Shown piece by piece: positions 15,817 through 26,421 of a stretch of DNA of 64,000 nt. The position numbers and the translations under genes are program-made. The stretch is from Streptomyces phaeolivaceus. Lineage in GTDB: Bacteria; Actinomycetota; Actinomycetes; Streptomycetales; Streptomycetaceae. The first letter of the stretch is position 1, and each line of letters begins with the position of its first letter. The notes under the pieces are model-generated. The model had not been told where the DNA came from. It searched no databases and worked only from the letters and a program-made list of their open reading frames with translations. The stretch lies in NCBI RefSeq assembly GCF_009184865.1, contig NZ_CP045096.1:8370001-8434000 (forward strand). Direction: 5' to 3'.

Positions 15817-17418
15817 ATGGCGGCAGACCGGCAGGACGGCCCCGTGGTCAGGACGCCGTACGGGGACGTACGCGGCACCTACGTGGACCGGGACGGCCAC
15901 CCGGACCGGATCGCGGTCTTCCGGGGCATCCCGTACGCGGCCCCGCCCTTCGGCCCCCGCCGGTTCCGCCCGCCCGTGCCGCCCGAGCCCTGGGCGGGGG
16001 TGCGGGACGCCCTCGCCTTCGGTCCGACGCCTCCGAAACCGCCGTACTCGGAGGCGTTCGCCCGCTATCTGTCGGACCCCGTCGTGCCGGGCGACGACTG
16101 CCTCAACCTGAACGTGTGGACGCCGCGGCCGGACCCCGGGGCCCGGCTGCCCGTCATGGTCTTCCTGCACGGCGGCGCCCTCACCCGGGGCTCGTCGGCG
16201 GTCCCCGTCTACGACGGCGCCGCCTTCGCCCGCGACGGCGTGGTGCTGGTCTCCGTCAACTACCGCCTGGGCGTGGAGGGTTACGGCCTCTTCCCGGACG
16301 CCCCGCCCAACCTCGGACTGCGCGACCAGCTGGCCGCCCTGGAGTGGGTGCGGGAGTCGATCGCCGCGTTCGGCGGCGACCCGGACCGGGTGACCCTGTT
16401 CGGCCAGTCGGCGGGCGCCATCAGCGTCGGCGCGCTGCTGGCCGTCCCCCGGGCGCGGGGGCTGTTCCGGCGGGCCGTGCTGCAGAGCGGCCCGCCCGAG
16501 GCGCTGGACCGGGACAAGGTGCGCCGGATGGTCCGGCGGATGGCGAACCGGCTGAAGGTCCCGGCGACCGCCGAGGCCTTCGCCGCCGTGGACCGCTCCG
16601 TCCTCGTCGAGGCGCAGACCGAGGTCGGCAGGCTCGGCAGCCCGGTGCTGGGCGGCCCCGCCTTCGGCATCGTCGTCGACGGCGATCTGCTGCCCACCGA
16701 CCCGCTGCGGGCCCTGACCGAGCACGGCGCGGCCCCCGGGGTCGACCTCCTCATGGGCTGGACCCGCGACGAACACCGCCTCTGGCTGGTCCCCGGCGGC
16801 CTCCAGGAACGCGTCGACCGCCTCGGCACGGTCGCCCTCGCCGGTGCCCGCGCCCGCTGCCACTGCGGCCCCGAGGTCCCGCGCGGCTACCGCGACCTCC
16901 ACCCCGACAAGGGCACCGCCGACCTGGTCGGCCAACTCGTCACCGACCACCTCCTGCGCGTCCCCCTGCACCGGGTGGCGGACGCCCGCCTCGGCCAGGA
17001 GCGGGCCCGGTCCTACCTCTACGAGTTCGCCTGGTCCTCCGGCGTCCCCGGCCTCGGCTCCTGCCACGCCCTCGAACTCGGCTTCGTCTTCGACACCGGC
17101 GACACCCCCGCCTCCGCCAAGCTCGCCGGTGACCACGCCCCGCGCGATCTCGCCACGGCCCTGCACTCCGCCTGGGTCCGCTTCGCGACGGACGGCACGC
17201 CCGGCTGGCCCGCCTGGCACGCCGGGCATCCGGTCCGGGTCTTCGACACCCCGGAGGCCCCGGGCGGCGACCGGATCGTCCTCGGCCCCTACGACCCCGA
17301 GCTGGCCCTCTGGGACGCGGACGCGCGACGGCCCCGCAGAGTCCAGGGCGCCGGCACCTTCGTCACCTCCGGCGGAGGGCCCCTCCCGGCCCTGCGCCGC
17401 TTCCGCCGGACTCCCTGA
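15817..17418 (+). CDS. Type B carboxylesterase
   Basis: The 533-residue protein carries the full carboxylesterase signature: [20 protein letters not shown]-like [11 protein letters not shown], the oxyanion segment [10 protein letters not shown], and the nucleophile elbow [12 protein letters not shown] (Ser198). The family glutamate is not obvious; a histidine occurs in [11 protein letters not shown]. The enzyme hydrolyses carboxylic esters; no signal peptide is visible, so it should be cytoplasmic. It may remove acyl groups from imported sugars, given the lyase next door, but this is context only. The ATG at 15817 is chosen over GTG at 15799. Confidence 0.9.
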   Translation: MAADRQDGPVVRTPYGDVRGTYVDRDGHPDRIAVFRGIPYAAPPFGPRRFRPPVPPEPWAGVRDALAFGPTPPKPPYSEAFARYLSDPVVPGDDCLNLNVWTPRPDPGARLPVMVFLHGGALTRGSSAVPVYDGAAFARDGVVLVSVNYRLGVEGYGLFPDAPPNLGLRDQLAALEWVRESIAAFGGDPDRVTLFGQSAGAISVGALLAVPRARGLFRRAVLQSGPPEALDRDKVRRMVRRMANRLKVPATAEAFAAVDRSVLVEAQTEVGRLGSPVLGGPAFGIVVDGDLLPTDPLRALTEHGAAPGVDLLMGWTRDEHRLWLVPGGLQERVDRLGTVALAGARARCHCGPEVPRGYRDLHPDKGTADLVGQLVTDHLLRVPLHRVADARLGQERARSYLYEFAWSSGVPGLGSCHALELGFVFDTGDTPASAKLAGDHAPRDLATALHSAWVRFATDGTPGWPAWHAGHPVRVFDTPEAPGGDRIVLGPYDPELALWDADARRPRRVQGAGTFVTSGGGPLPALRRFRRTP

Positions 17419-17429
17419 ACCCGGACCGG

Positions 17430-18266
17430 TTATCCGCGCCCCGTACCGGGCCCCGTACCGGGCCCGGTACCGGGCCCCGTACCGGGCCCCGTACCGGGCC
17501 CCGTACCGGGCCCCGTACCGGGCTCGGCCGTGTCGTCCGCCTCGGCCGTGGGGGTGCGCGGCTTGGTGTGGAGGATCTCGCGGGCCTGTTCCGCGGCGCG
17601 GATGGAGCTCTCGCCGACGAAGTCGAGGAAACGGGCGACGTTCTCCAGCCGGGAGGAGGCAGGGGTGCCGGCGCCGAGGACGCCCACGCCCTGACGGGCG
17701 ATCTCGACGATCCGGGCGAGGGCACGGGCGCTGGCGATCATGGACTGGTACCAGACGTCGTCGTCGACGACATACCGCTCCCGGCGGCGTTCGCCCTGCT
17801 CCCGGCGGACCATGCCCTGGCTGTCGAGGTAGGCGATCGCCTTGGAGATGGACGCCGGGCTGACCTGGAGGCGCTGCGCCAGTTCGGCCGCGGTGAGGCT
17901 GCCGGAGTCGGTGAGGGTGAGGCAGGCCATCACCCGCGCCATCATCGTGGGCATGCCCGAGGCCATCATGACGGTCGTGAACGTCTCCTCGTACTCGCGT
18001 ACGGCCTCGGCGTCACGCCCATGGGCCTGCTCGGGCGTCCGGGCCTCCCGGGAGGTGGTCTGGCGGCGCCGGTGCGCGCGGCGCTCGGTGGCCCGGTGGG
18101 CGAGGTCGGCGCGATAGGCGGTGGGGCCGCCGTTGCGCATCACCTCACGGGTGACCGTCGACGTCGGGCGGTCGAGCCGTCTGGCGATCTCGGCGTAGGC
18201 GAGGCCGTCGGCCAGCCCCAGTGCGATCTGCTGGCGTTCCTGCTGAGTGAGCCTGCCTCCCGGCAT
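17430..18266 (-). CDS. Two-headed HTH regulator (IS30-like HTH plus MarR/GbsR-like winged helix)
   Basis: The N-terminus (residues about 5-45, LTQQERQQIALGLADGLAYA then EIARRLDRPTSTVTREV) resembles the helix-turn-helix at the start of IS30-type transposases. A second, MarR/GbsR-like winged helix follows (LTAAELAQRLQVSPASISKA then SQGMVRREQGERRRERYVV). The protein ends in a Gly-Thr-Gly-Pro repeat coded by a 12-base tandem repeat. It faces the DUF4097/ABC operon across a spacer full of GCAAC motifs, which suggests it represses that operon and itself. The ATG at 18266 starts MPGGRLTQQERQ. Confidence 0.8.
   Translation of the reverse strand: MPGGRLTQQERQQIALGLADGLAYAEIARRLDRPTSTVTREVMRNGGPTAYRADLAHRATERRAHRRRQTTSREARTPEQAHGRDAEAVREYEETFTTVMMASGMPTMMARVMACLTLTDSGSLTAAELAQRLQVSPASISKAIAYLDSQGMVRREQGERRRERYVVDDDVWYQSMIASARALARIVEIARQGVGVLGAGTPASSRLENVARFLDFVGESSIRAAEQAREILHTKPRTPTAEADDTAEPGTGPGTGPGTGPGTGPGTGPGTGPGTGRG
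17439..17522. repeat. Seven tandem 12-base units coding for a PGTG repeat
   Basis: Seven head-to-tail copies of CCCCGTACCGGG (one unit has CCCGGTACCGGG) make up the 3' end of the regulator gene and code for (PGTG)7 on the minus strand. In-frame units can vary in number without breaking the frame. The esterase stop is only 20 bases away. Confidence 0.9.
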
Positions 18267-18319
18267 CGCTGTCTCCTTCGTGCTCCGTGGTGCGCCCACT
18301 ATAGCGTTCACTGCCAATT

Positions 18320-18446
18320 CATTGCAACGCCCACTGTGCCGCTTGTTGCGTTACTCGGTAGGCCGTTGCAACAAATTAGCGGCTTTGAACTGGGGAAATG
18401 CTATTCACGTGCAACGAGTGTGTTGCTAGATCTTTGAATGCAACGT
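18320..18446. promoter_or_regulatory. Divergent promoter with repeated TTGCAAC-type sites
   Basis: TTGCAAC at 18322-18328, GTTGCAAC at 18365-18372, GCAAC/GTTGC as an inverted pair at 18411-18415 and 18422-18426, and GCAAC at 18440-18444 crowd an AT-richer spacer between the regulator and the DUF4097 gene. These are good candidate operators for the two-headed regulator. Confidence 0.55.
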
Positions 18447-18487
18447 AGCTTTTCCATCGTCAGAAACGACGAGCCGAGGAGAGCACG

Positions 18488-19159
18488 ATGCAGAAGTTCG
18501 ACACCCCCGCCCCGATCGCCGCGGTCCTCAACATCACCGCAGGGCGCGTCCAGCTCATCGCGGCCGACCGGGCCGACACCACCGTCGAGGTCCGGCCCGC
18601 CAACGCCTCCAAGAGCCGTGACATCAGGGCCGCCGAGGAGACCACGGTCGACTACCGCGACGGAGTGCTGCGGATCGACGCCCCGAAAGCCAGGAACGAG
18701 TTGTTCGGCCCCTCCGGAACCCTGGAGGTCACCGTGCAACTGCCGTCCGGCTCCCGGGTCGAGGCGAAGGCCGCCGCCGCCGAGTTCCGCGGCGTCGGAC
18801 GGCTGGGCGATGTGGCCATCGACGGCGCGCACGGACGGGTCAAGCTCGACGAGGCCGCGAGCGCCCGTCTGAACCTGCTGGCCGGCGACGCCCTGGTGGG
18901 CCGCCTGGACGGCCCCGCCGACATCACCAGCGGCAAGGGCGACCTGCGGGTCACCGAGGCCGTGCGCGGCACCGTCTCCCTGCGCACCGGGCACGGCGAG
19001 ATCTCCATCGGCGCCGCCACCGGGGTCTCGGCCTCGCTGGACGCCGGCACCTCCTACGGCCGCGTCCGCAACACGCTCAAGAACAGCGAGGGCGCCACCG
19101 CCCAGCTCGACATCCGCGCGACCACCGGCTACGGCGACATCGACGCCCGCAGCCTCTGA
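18488..19159 (+). CDS. DUF4097-family beta-helix protein
   Basis: The 223-residue product begins MQKFDTPAPIAAVLNITAGR and is built of short beta-strand repeats with alternating charged and small residues (ITSGKGDLRVTEAVRGTVSL, GTSYGRVRNTL, TTGYGDIDARS), the DUF4097/putative adhesin fold. It lacks a signal peptide or membrane segment. An excellent purine-rich site (GAGGAGAGC) precedes the ATG. In Streptomyces this family often precedes a DrrAB-type exporter, as here; its role in that unit is unknown. Confidence 0.88.
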   Translation: MQKFDTPAPIAAVLNITAGRVQLIAADRADTTVEVRPANASKSRDIRAAEETTVDYRDGVLRIDAPKARNELFGPSGTLEVTVQLPSGSRVEAKAAAAEFRGVGRLGDVAIDGAHGRVKLDEAASARLNLLAGDALVGRLDGPADITSGKGDLRVTEAVRGTVSLRTGHGEISIGAATGVSASLDAGTSYGRVRNTLKNSEGATAQLDIRATTGYGDIDARSL

Positions 19160-19205
19160 CCCCCGCCCACGCTCTCCGACCCGAGGCTCTGAAGGAGCAT
19201 CTGTC

Positions 19206-20200
<995 letters not shown>

Positions 20201-20204
<4 letters not shown>

Positions 20205-20986
20205 GCGCCCTCGCCCTCGCCGTCCGCGACTCGAACACCATGCTGCGCCGCAACCTCCTGCACGCGCGCCGCTATCCGTCGCTCACCCTGAACCTGCTGC
20301 TGACCCCGATCATGCTGTTGCTGCTCTTCGTCTACATCTTCGGCGACGTGATGAGCGCGGGCATCGGCGGCAGCGACCGCTCCGACTACATCGCCTACAT
20401 CGTCCCGGGCATCCTGCTGCTGACCATCGGCGGCACGGTCGTCGGAACGGCGGTGTCCGTCTCCACCGACATGAACGAGGGCATCATCGCCCGCTTCCGG
20501 ACGATGGCGATCCACCGGGGTTCCGTCCTCATCGGGCATGTCGTCGGCAGCGTGCTGCAGTGCGTGGCCAGCGTGGTCCTCGTCGGCGCGGTCGGTGTGG
20601 CCATCGGCTTCCGGTCCACCGGCGCCACCGTCCTGGAGTGGCTGGCCGCGTTCGGGCTGCTCGTCCTCTTCTCCCTGGCGCTGACCTGGATCGCGGTCGG
20701 CATGGGCCTGTCCAGCCCGAACGCCGAGGCCGCGGCCAACAGCGCCCAGCCGCTGATCCTCCTGCCGCTCATCTCCAGCGCCTTCATCCCCGCCGACACG
20801 ATGCCCGGCTGGTTCCAGCCCATCGCCGAGTACCAGCCCTTCACCCCGGCCATCGAGACCCTGCGCGGCCTCCTCCTCGGCACCGAGATCGGCCACAACG
20901 GCTGGCTCGCCCTCGCCTGGTGCCTCGCCCTGGCGGCCCTCGGCTACACCTGGTCCTCGGCGAAGTTCAACAGCGACCCGAAGTGA
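20201..20986 (+). CDS. ABC-2 type exporter permease (DrrB-like)
   Basis: The 261-residue membrane protein has six hydrophobic segments and the DrrB-type stretch SSAFIPADTMPGWFQPIAEY before the last helices, which is diagnostic for the ABC-2 drug-exporter family. It overlaps the ATPase stop by 4 bases, so the pair is translationally coupled. The substrate is unknown. The gene ends shortly before a strong hairpin shared with the convergent LacI gene. Confidence 0.92.
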
Positions 20987-21023
20987 CCCACACCGGGCTC
21001 GAAGTAGACACCGGGTACCCGCA

Positions 21024-21048
21024 CCCCGCGCCCCTCAGGGGCGCGGGG
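21024..21048. terminator. GC-rich hairpin of the common Streptomyces GCGCCCC/GGGGCGC repeat class
   Basis: CCCCGCGCCCC-TCA-GGGGCGCGGGG is an 11-base stem followed by AACTGCGCGATCAGCCCC. The same sequence family recurs at 34.4-34.6 kb and 59.1 kb in this window. It sits between two convergent genes and should stop transcription from both. Confidence 0.75.
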
Positions 21049-21092
21049 AACTGCGCGATCAGCCCCAACGAACCCGCACCCGGCCAACCACC

Positions 21093-22166
21093 TCACCCGG
21101 CAGACGAGACCCCGCCCCCGACCACCCCCACAGACCCCCGCACCACCACATGCGTCCCCAACAACAGGTGCTCGTCCCCAACTCCAGCGGAGCGCAACGC
21201 GGTCCGCACCGCCAGCCGCCCCAGTTCCTCGTACGGCACCCGCACGGTCGTCAACGGCGGCCACAGATCCCGCGCGAACGGAATGTCGTCGTACCCCACC
21301 AGCGACACCTCCCCCGGCACATCCACCCCCGCCTCACGCAGCGCGGTCAGCGCCCCCGCCGCCACCATGTCCGTCGCCGCCATCACCGCCGTGAAGTCGA
21401 GCCCCGTCTCCAGCGCCCGCCGCATCGACCGGTACCCCGAGTCCCGGGTGAAGTCCCCGGCCAGCCGCAGCGCGGGGTCCGCCTCGACCCCCCGCGCGTG
21501 ATGGGCCGCCAGATACCCCCGCTCACGCCCCTGCGCGGTCGTGTGCTCCGGCTCGCCGCCCAGGAAGAGGATCCGCCGGTGGCCCCGGGACAGGACGTGC
21601 GCGCACAGGGCGTACGCGCCGCCCTCGTTGTCGTACTCGATGACCGTGACCGGTGCCCCGGGATCCAGCGGCGGCCGTCCGCACAGCACCAGCCGGGACC
21701 CGGCCGCCGCCAGCGCGTCGGCGAACCGCGCGGTGCGCGACCGGTACTCGGGGGTGTCCGCGCCGCCGCCGACCAGGATGACCGCGGCGGCCCGCTGCGC
21801 CCGCATCGTCTCGATGAAGTCCGACTCGTGCGCCGCGTCACCGTCGGTGCTGCACACCAGGCAGAGATGCCCGAGCCGGGTCGCCTCGCGCTCCACCCCG
21901 TGCGCCATCAGCGCGAACGAGGGGCCGGTGATGTCGTCGAGGACGAAACCGAGGGTGGGGGTGCCGGCCCCGGCGATCGCCTTGGCGCGGGCGTCGGCGA
22001 CGTAGTCCAGTTCACGGACGGCCCGCAGGACCTGTGTCCGGGTCGCCGTGCTCACCGGGTAGACCCCGCCGAGCACCCGCGACACGGTGGCCGCCGAGAC
22101 CCCCGCCCGCGCGGCGACGTCCCGGATCGTGCTGCGGCCCCCGCCGTCGGCGTTCTTCCTCGTCAT
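21093..22166 (-). CDS. LacI-family transcriptional regulator
   Basis: The 357-residue protein has the LacI head STIRDVAARAGVSAATVSRV (about residues 12-31) and the sugar-binding domain ending LVGYDDIPFARDLWPPLTTV. The C-terminus is Gly/Val/Ser-rich. The gene is preceded by the perfect palindrome GGTAACCGGTTACC, whose AACCGGTT core recurs three times before the GH28/lyase gene at 13.7 kb. It is therefore a good candidate regulator for both places. It converges with the ABC exporter. Confidence 0.92.
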   Translation of the reverse strand: MTRKNADGGGRSTIRDVAARAGVSAATVSRVLGGVYPVSTATRTQVLRAVRELDYVADARAKAIAGAGTPTLGFVLDDITGPSFALMAHGVEREATRLGHLCLVCSTDGDAAHESDFIETMRAQRAAAVILVGGGADTPEYRSRTARFADALAAAGSRLVLCGRPPLDPGAPVTVIEYDNEGGAYALCAHVLSRGHRRILFLGGEPEHTTAQGRERGYLAAHHARGVEADPALRLAGDFTRDSGYRSMRRALETGLDFTAVMAATDMVAAGALTALREAGVDVPGEVSLVGYDDIPFARDLWPPLTTVRVPYEELGRLAVRTALRSAGVGDEHLLLGTHVVVRGSVGVVGGGVSSAG

Positions 22167-22197
22167 GCCCGCCCCACCCGCCTCTCGGCAACACCTC

Positions 22198-22211
22198 GGT
22201 AACCGGTTACC
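22198..22211. promoter_or_regulatory. LacI-type operator, 14-base perfect palindrome
   Basis: GGTAACCGGTTACC is fully symmetric and lies 32 bases upstream of the LacI gene start, as expected for an autoregulatory operator. Symmetry and the central CG match LacI-family sites. Confidence 0.7.
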
Positions 22212-22260
22212 CCGGAACGGAGGCTAGCAGCGCGCACCGGCGGCGGGTGACCCCCGTCGG

Positions 22261-23214
22261 TCAGCCGAGTGTCCTCGCGATGTCCGAGATCGCCTCCGGA
22301 CCGACCCGGCAGCAGCCGCCGATCAGCCGGGCCCCGGCCGCCCGCCACCCCTCCACCTGCGCGGCGGTGAACGTCGACCGCCCGGTCCAGCGCCGCGCGG
22401 ACGCGTCCCAGACCTCGCCGCTGTTCGGATAGACGACGACCGGCTTGCCGGTGACCCGGACGGCCGTCTCGATCGCGCCGTCCACATCGTCGGGCGAGCA
22501 GCAGTTCACGCCCACGGCGACGACCTCCTCGGCGTCGGCGGCGAGCGCGAAGGCCTCCTCCAGCGGCTGCCCGGCGCGGGTGCGGTCGCCGGCCACGGTG
22601 TACGTCAGCCAGGCGGGCACATCCAGTCCGCGGACCGCCCGCAGCAACGCCTCGGCCTCGTCGGTGTCCGGGATCGTCTCCATGGCCAGGACATCGGGGT
22701 GGGTGGCGGCCAGCACCTCCAGCCGGGGCCGGTGGAACCGTTCCAGCTCGGCCACGCTCAGCCCGTACCGGCCCCGGTACTCGGAGCCGTCCGCGAGCAT
22801 CGCCCCGTACGGGCCGACCGAGGCGGCCACCAGCAGCGGGCGCGTGCTGCCCTTCGCCTTGGCCTCGACCGCCGCGTCCACGGCCAACTCGACGCTCAGG
22901 GACATGAGTTCGGCCGCCCGCTCGCGCCGGATCCCGCGCTTGCCGAAGCCCTCGAAGGTGGCCTGGTAGCTGGCGGTGATCGCCACGCTCGCGCCCGCCT
23001 CGTAGTACGCGAGATGGGCCTCGGTGATCGCCTCCGGTCGCTCCACGAGCAGCCGCGCCGACCAGAGTTCGTCGCTCAGATCGTGCCCGGCCGTCTGCAA
23101 CTGGTTGGACATACCGCCGTCGAGGACGAGGACCTCGGCGGCGAGAGCCGCCGCGAAGGGGCCGACGGGAGGACCGGGGATGTGCGGGAAGCCGCCGGGT
23201 GCGTTGCTGGTCAT
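22261..23214 (-). CDS. mmuM: Homocysteine S-methyltransferase
   Basis: The 317-residue protein starts MTSNAPGGFPHIPGPPVGPF, then VLVLDGGMSNQLQTAG, with zinc ligands in VAVGVNCCSPDDVDG and LIGGCCRVGPEAI. This matches MmuM, which methylates homocysteine from S-methylmethionine to give methionine. The ATG at 23214 is preferred over an upstream frame start at 23283 because the family begins close to it. It is divergent from an amino-acid permease that could import S-methylmethionine, as in the MmuPM pair. Confidence 0.9.
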   Translation of the reverse strand: MTSNAPGGFPHIPGPPVGPFAAALAAEVLVLDGGMSNQLQTAGHDLSDELWSARLLVERPEAITEAHLAYYEAGASVAITASYQATFEGFGKRGIRRERAAELMSLSVELAVDAAVEAKAKGSTRPLLVAASVGPYGAMLADGSEYRGRYGLSVAELERFHRPRLEVLAATHPDVLAMETIPDTDEAEALLRAVRGLDVPAWLTYTVAGDRTRAGQPLEEAFALAADAEEVVAVGVNCCSPDDVDGAIETAVRVTGKPVVVYPNSGEVWDASARRWTGRSTFTAAQVEGWRAAGARLIGGCCRVGPEAISDIARTLG

Positions 23215-23351
23215 GCCGACGACGGTAGTCCAGGCGCGGGCGCCCGCAGCCGATTGTGTCCAGTCCATGAACAGATTGACCACGATGTGGAACCCGGCGG
23301 TACGATCACGCCCTCCCCGTCCCCACCCCTCCCCATCCCCCGGGAACCGCC

Positions 23352-24758
23352 ATGACCACCACCAGCACCCCCGAGACCACCGAGCCGGAACCGGCCACCG
23401 GCGCGAGCACCGCCGCCCCGGGCCGCAAGTTCGGTCTCGCCGCGGCGACCGCCCTCGTCATGGGCAACATCATCGGCGGCGGCATCTTCACGCTCCCGGC
23501 CGCCGTCGCCCCGTACGGCACGGTCAGTCTGCTGGCCTTCGCCGTCCTCTCCGTGGCCGCCGTCCTGCTGGCGCTGCTCTTCGGGAAGCTGGCCCGGCGC
23601 AGCCCGGTCACCGGCGGCCTCTACGTCTACCCGCGCGACGCCTTCGGCCCCTTCGCGGGCTTCCTGTCGGCCTGGTCGTACTGGACGATGTGCTGGGTCA
23701 GCATCGCCGCGCTCGCCGTCGGTGTCGTCGGCTATGTCGACGTGCTGATACCCCTCGGCGACAGCAAGGTCGTCCTCGCGCTGGTCGCCCTGGCCGCGCT
23801 GTGGCTGCCGGCCGCCGCGAACTTCGCGGGCACCCGCTATGTGGGCGCCGTGCAGATCGTCTCCACGGTCCTGAAGTTCGTGCCGCTGCTGCTGGTCGCC
23901 ACCATCGGGCTGTTCTTCATCGACCTCGACAACTACGGCCCGTTCAACGCCTCCGGCGAGAGCACCCCCGGCGCGCTCGCCGCCGCGGCCGCGCTCCTTC
24001 TCTACAGCTTCCTCGGCGTGGAGTCGGCCGCCGTCAGCGCCGGAGAGGTCAAGGACCCCGAGCGCAACGTGGGCCGCGCCAGCGTCCTCGGCACCCTCGC
24101 CTCCGCGCTCGTCTACATCCTCGGCACGGTCGCGGTGTTCGGCCTGGTCCCGCACAAGGAACTCGTCGACTCGGGGGCGCCCTTCGCGGACGCCGTGAAC
24201 TCGATCGCCGGGGGCAGCTGGGGCGGCACGGTGATCGCGCTGGTCGCCGTCGCGTCGATCGTCGGCTGCCTCAACGGCTGGGTCCTGCTCAGCGCCCAGA
24301 TGCCGTACGCCGCCGCCCGCGACGGTCTCTTCCCGAAGCCGTTCGCCCGGGTCGGCAAGGGCGGTGTCCCCGGCTTCGGCGTCCTCGCCACCGCCGTCCT
24401 CGGCACGCTCCTCATCGCAGTGAACTACGCGGACGACCCGGACACCGCCTTCCGCGTCCTGGTCCTCATCACCACGTTCACCGGCTGCGTCCCCTACCTG
24501 CTCTCCGCCGCCGCCCAGCTCTACTGGCTGGCCCGGGGCACCCGCGAGCGCGTCCGCCCGGCGGGCCTGGTCCGCGACCTGATCGTCGCCGCCCTCTCCT
24601 TCGCCTTCTCCTTCTGGCTGATCGCCGGCGCGGGCTACGCCGCCGTCTACCAGGGCGCCCTGTTCCTCTTCGCGGGCATCCCGGTGTACGTGTGGCTGCG
24701 GGGGCGGCAGGAGGGGCAGGAGGGGGCCGAGGGCGAGGCGGGCGACGTCGCCGCCTAG
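23352..24758 (+). CDS. APC-family amino-acid permease
   Basis: The 468-residue protein has about 12 membrane segments. It begins with a Thr/Glu-rich tail, then FGLAAATALVMGNIIGGGIF, the APC motif in helix 1 (GNIIGGGIF) that binds the amino-acid backbone. The general pattern resembles the AdiC/PotE antiporter branch. Divergent placement from mmuM suggests S-methylmethionine or methionine, but the sequence does not prove this. It ends in a Glu/Gly-rich tail just before the convergent inhibitor gene. Confidence 0.88.
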   Translation: MTTTSTPETTEPEPATGASTAAPGRKFGLAAATALVMGNIIGGGIFTLPAAVAPYGTVSLLAFAVLSVAAVLLALLFGKLARRSPVTGGLYVYPRDAFGPFAGFLSAWSYWTMCWVSIAALAVGVVGYVDVLIPLGDSKVVLALVALAALWLPAAANFAGTRYVGAVQIVSTVLKFVPLLLVATIGLFFIDLDNYGPFNASGESTPGALAAAAALLLYSFLGVESAAVSAGEVKDPERNVGRASVLGTLASALVYILGTVAVFGLVPHKELVDSGAPFADAVNSIAGGSWGGTVIALVAVASIVGCLNGWVLLSAQMPYAAARDGLFPKPFARVGKGGVPGFGVLATAVLGTLLIAVNYADDPDTAFRVLVLITTFTGCVPYLLSAAAQLYWLARGTRERVRPAGLVRDLIVAALSFAFSFWLIAGAGYAAVYQGALFLFAGIPVYVWLRGRQEGQEGAEGEAGDVAA

Positions 24759-24791
24759 GGTCGGCCCCCACCGGCCGGGGTCAGGCGTGGA

Positions 24792-25235
24792 TCAGCAACT
24801 GGCCTCCCAGCGGTGGGACCGGATCCTGACGTTGAGGTTCGGCCACTCGCCGCCGTTCTGCGGGATGCAGTAGCCGGTGCCGTTGAAGTTGGCGCCGGTG
24901 TAGAGGATGACGTAGTCGTACGCGGACGATGTGCCGCTGTTCTTGGCCGACCCGACGTTCTGGGTGTCGGACCATGAACACTGGACGGTACCGCTCCACC
25001 AGTCCGCGTCGGCGTTGGACCACGAACAGCGGCTGCCGTTGCCGCTGCCGCCGGTGTAGGCACACAGGTTGCCGCTGCCGCACGAGAACGCCTGCGGCGC
25101 CGCACTCGCGGCGTTCGGTGCGACGAGACCCAGGCCGGCCGTGGCGACGGTGAGCGCCGCGGCGGCGAAGGCCCTGCGGCCCCGGCGGGGGGTGCGGCCG
25201 GACTTCCGGTCCTGCTTCTGCTCGTACGAGAACAT
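24792..25235 (-). CDS. Secreted peptidase inhibitor, family I36
   Basis: The 147-residue product has a Sec signal peptide (cleavage near ASAAP). Its cysteine-rich small domain includes CGSGNLCAYTG, the opening of the I36 family (Streptomyces metalloprotease inhibitor SMI type), and ends HRWEASC. It should inhibit extracellular metalloproteases. Six cysteines in the mature part could form disulfides. The start MFSYEQKQDRKSGRTPRRGR is arginine-rich; the ATG at 25235 is taken because the signal peptide needs it. Confidence 0.8.
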   Translation of the reverse strand: MFSYEQKQDRKSGRTPRRGRRAFAAAALTVATAGLGLVAPNAASAAPQAFSCGSGNLCAYTGGSGNGSRCSWSNADADWWSGTVQCSWSDTQNVGSAKNSGTSSAYDYVILYTGANFNGTGYCIPQNGGEWPNLNVRIRSHRWEASC

Positions 25236-25374
25236 CCCGTGCCTCTCTCATGGAGGGTGCCAGCGGACCTACGGCTGGCGGGAATTCATGTTTCCCGCCC
25301 CACCCGGCACTGTCATGCTCATGCGAGGGGAGTGAAAACACGCAGGTCGGAGACCGGCGACCACGGGGAACGGG

Positions 25375-26376
25375 ATGCTCCGCTTTCATTTCACGGCCGA
25401 GGACCTCACGAAGGTGCGCGTGGCGACCGAGCCGCACGCGCTCTGGGAGATCGCGGTCAGTCTGCACCGGTTCCAGACCCGCGAGGGCCGCTGGGCCTAC
25501 GCCCCCTGGTTCCGCACCGCGCGGGTCGCGCTGCGTGAGGCCGGGCTCGAACAGGCCGTGAGGACCTTCCTGTTGCCGCTCTTTCCTCGCGCCGGTTACT
25601 TCCCCGACTTCCTGACCCCGCCGGAGGGCGTCCAAGGGCTGGACGCCGGGCTGGACGCCGTCCTGGCGGTACCGCGCGAGCGGGTCGTGCGCGAGGTCGA
25701 CATGCTCGGTCGGACCGTCGGCGCCCCCGCCTGGACCCGTCGGCTGACCGAGCCGGACCTGCGCGAACAGCTCGTGAGCGCCCTGCGCGCCTACCACCGG
25801 GCCGCGATCGCCCCGCACGAGGAGCACATCCAGGAACGTCTGCACGCCGAACGGGCCCGCCACGCGCACACCCTGTTCCAGAGTGGGACCGAGGGTCTGC
25901 TCGGCGGTCTGGGCCCCACGATCCGCTGGCGGTCACCCGTCCTGGAGATCGATCCGTATCCGGACCACCGCGACGTCCACCTCGGCGGACAGGGGCTGCT
26001 CCTGATCCCCTCCCACTTCTGCTGGCACGCGCCCATCGCCCTGGCCGACCCCGGACTCCCGCCCGTGCTGCTCTACCCCCTCCACCACCAGCCTGCGGCG
26101 ACCCGGCAGGCCGGCTCCCCGCCCCTGAACGCGCTGCTCGGCCCCACCCGCGCCGCCGTCCTGCGGGCCTGCGTGACAGGCTCCACCACCACCGAGGCCG
26201 CCCGCCGGGCCGGAGTCACCCCCACGACCGCCAGCCATCACACCGCCGTACTGCGTGATGCCGGTCTGATCACCAGCCACCGCCACGCCAACACGGTCCT
26301 GCACACCCTGACCCCGCTCGGCGCCGCCCTGCTGAACGGGAAGGCCGGGCGGGACGCGGTTGAGGGGGACGGTTGA
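25375..26376 (+). CDS. ArsR-like winged-helix regulator with long N-terminal domain
   Basis: The 333-residue protein begins MLRFHFTAEDLTKVRVA and has a long alpha-helical sensor part. The final third carries a winged helix: NALLGPTRAAVLRACVTGS then TTEAARRAGVTPTTASHHTA and VLRDAGLITSHRHAN. This layout is common in Streptomyces ArsR-like regulators without metal-binding cysteines. No ligand can be named. The inhibitor gene is divergent, so it may be a target. Confidence 0.85.
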   Translation: MLRFHFTAEDLTKVRVATEPHALWEIAVSLHRFQTREGRWAYAPWFRTARVALREAGLEQAVRTFLLPLFPRAGYFPDFLTPPEGVQGLDAGLDAVLAVPRERVVREVDMLGRTVGAPAWTRRLTEPDLREQLVSALRAYHRAAIAPHEEHIQERLHAERARHAHTLFQSGTEGLLGGLGPTIRWRSPVLEIDPYPDHRDVHLGGQGLLLIPSHFCWHAPIALADPGLPPVLLYPLHHQPAATRQAGSPPLNALLGPTRAAVLRACVTGSTTTEAARRAGVTPTTASHHTAVLRDAGLITSHRHANTVLHTLTPLGAALLNGKAGRDAVEGDG

Positions 26377-26421
26377 GGGGGTGGCCTCGGGGCCGTCGTA
26401 TCGAGGGCTGAGACCCCGCTC

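Noticed and set aside
17439..17522. Non-coding repeat or CRISPR at the end of the regulator gene
   Set aside because: The 12-base units are in frame and simply code for PGTG repeats up to the stop codon.
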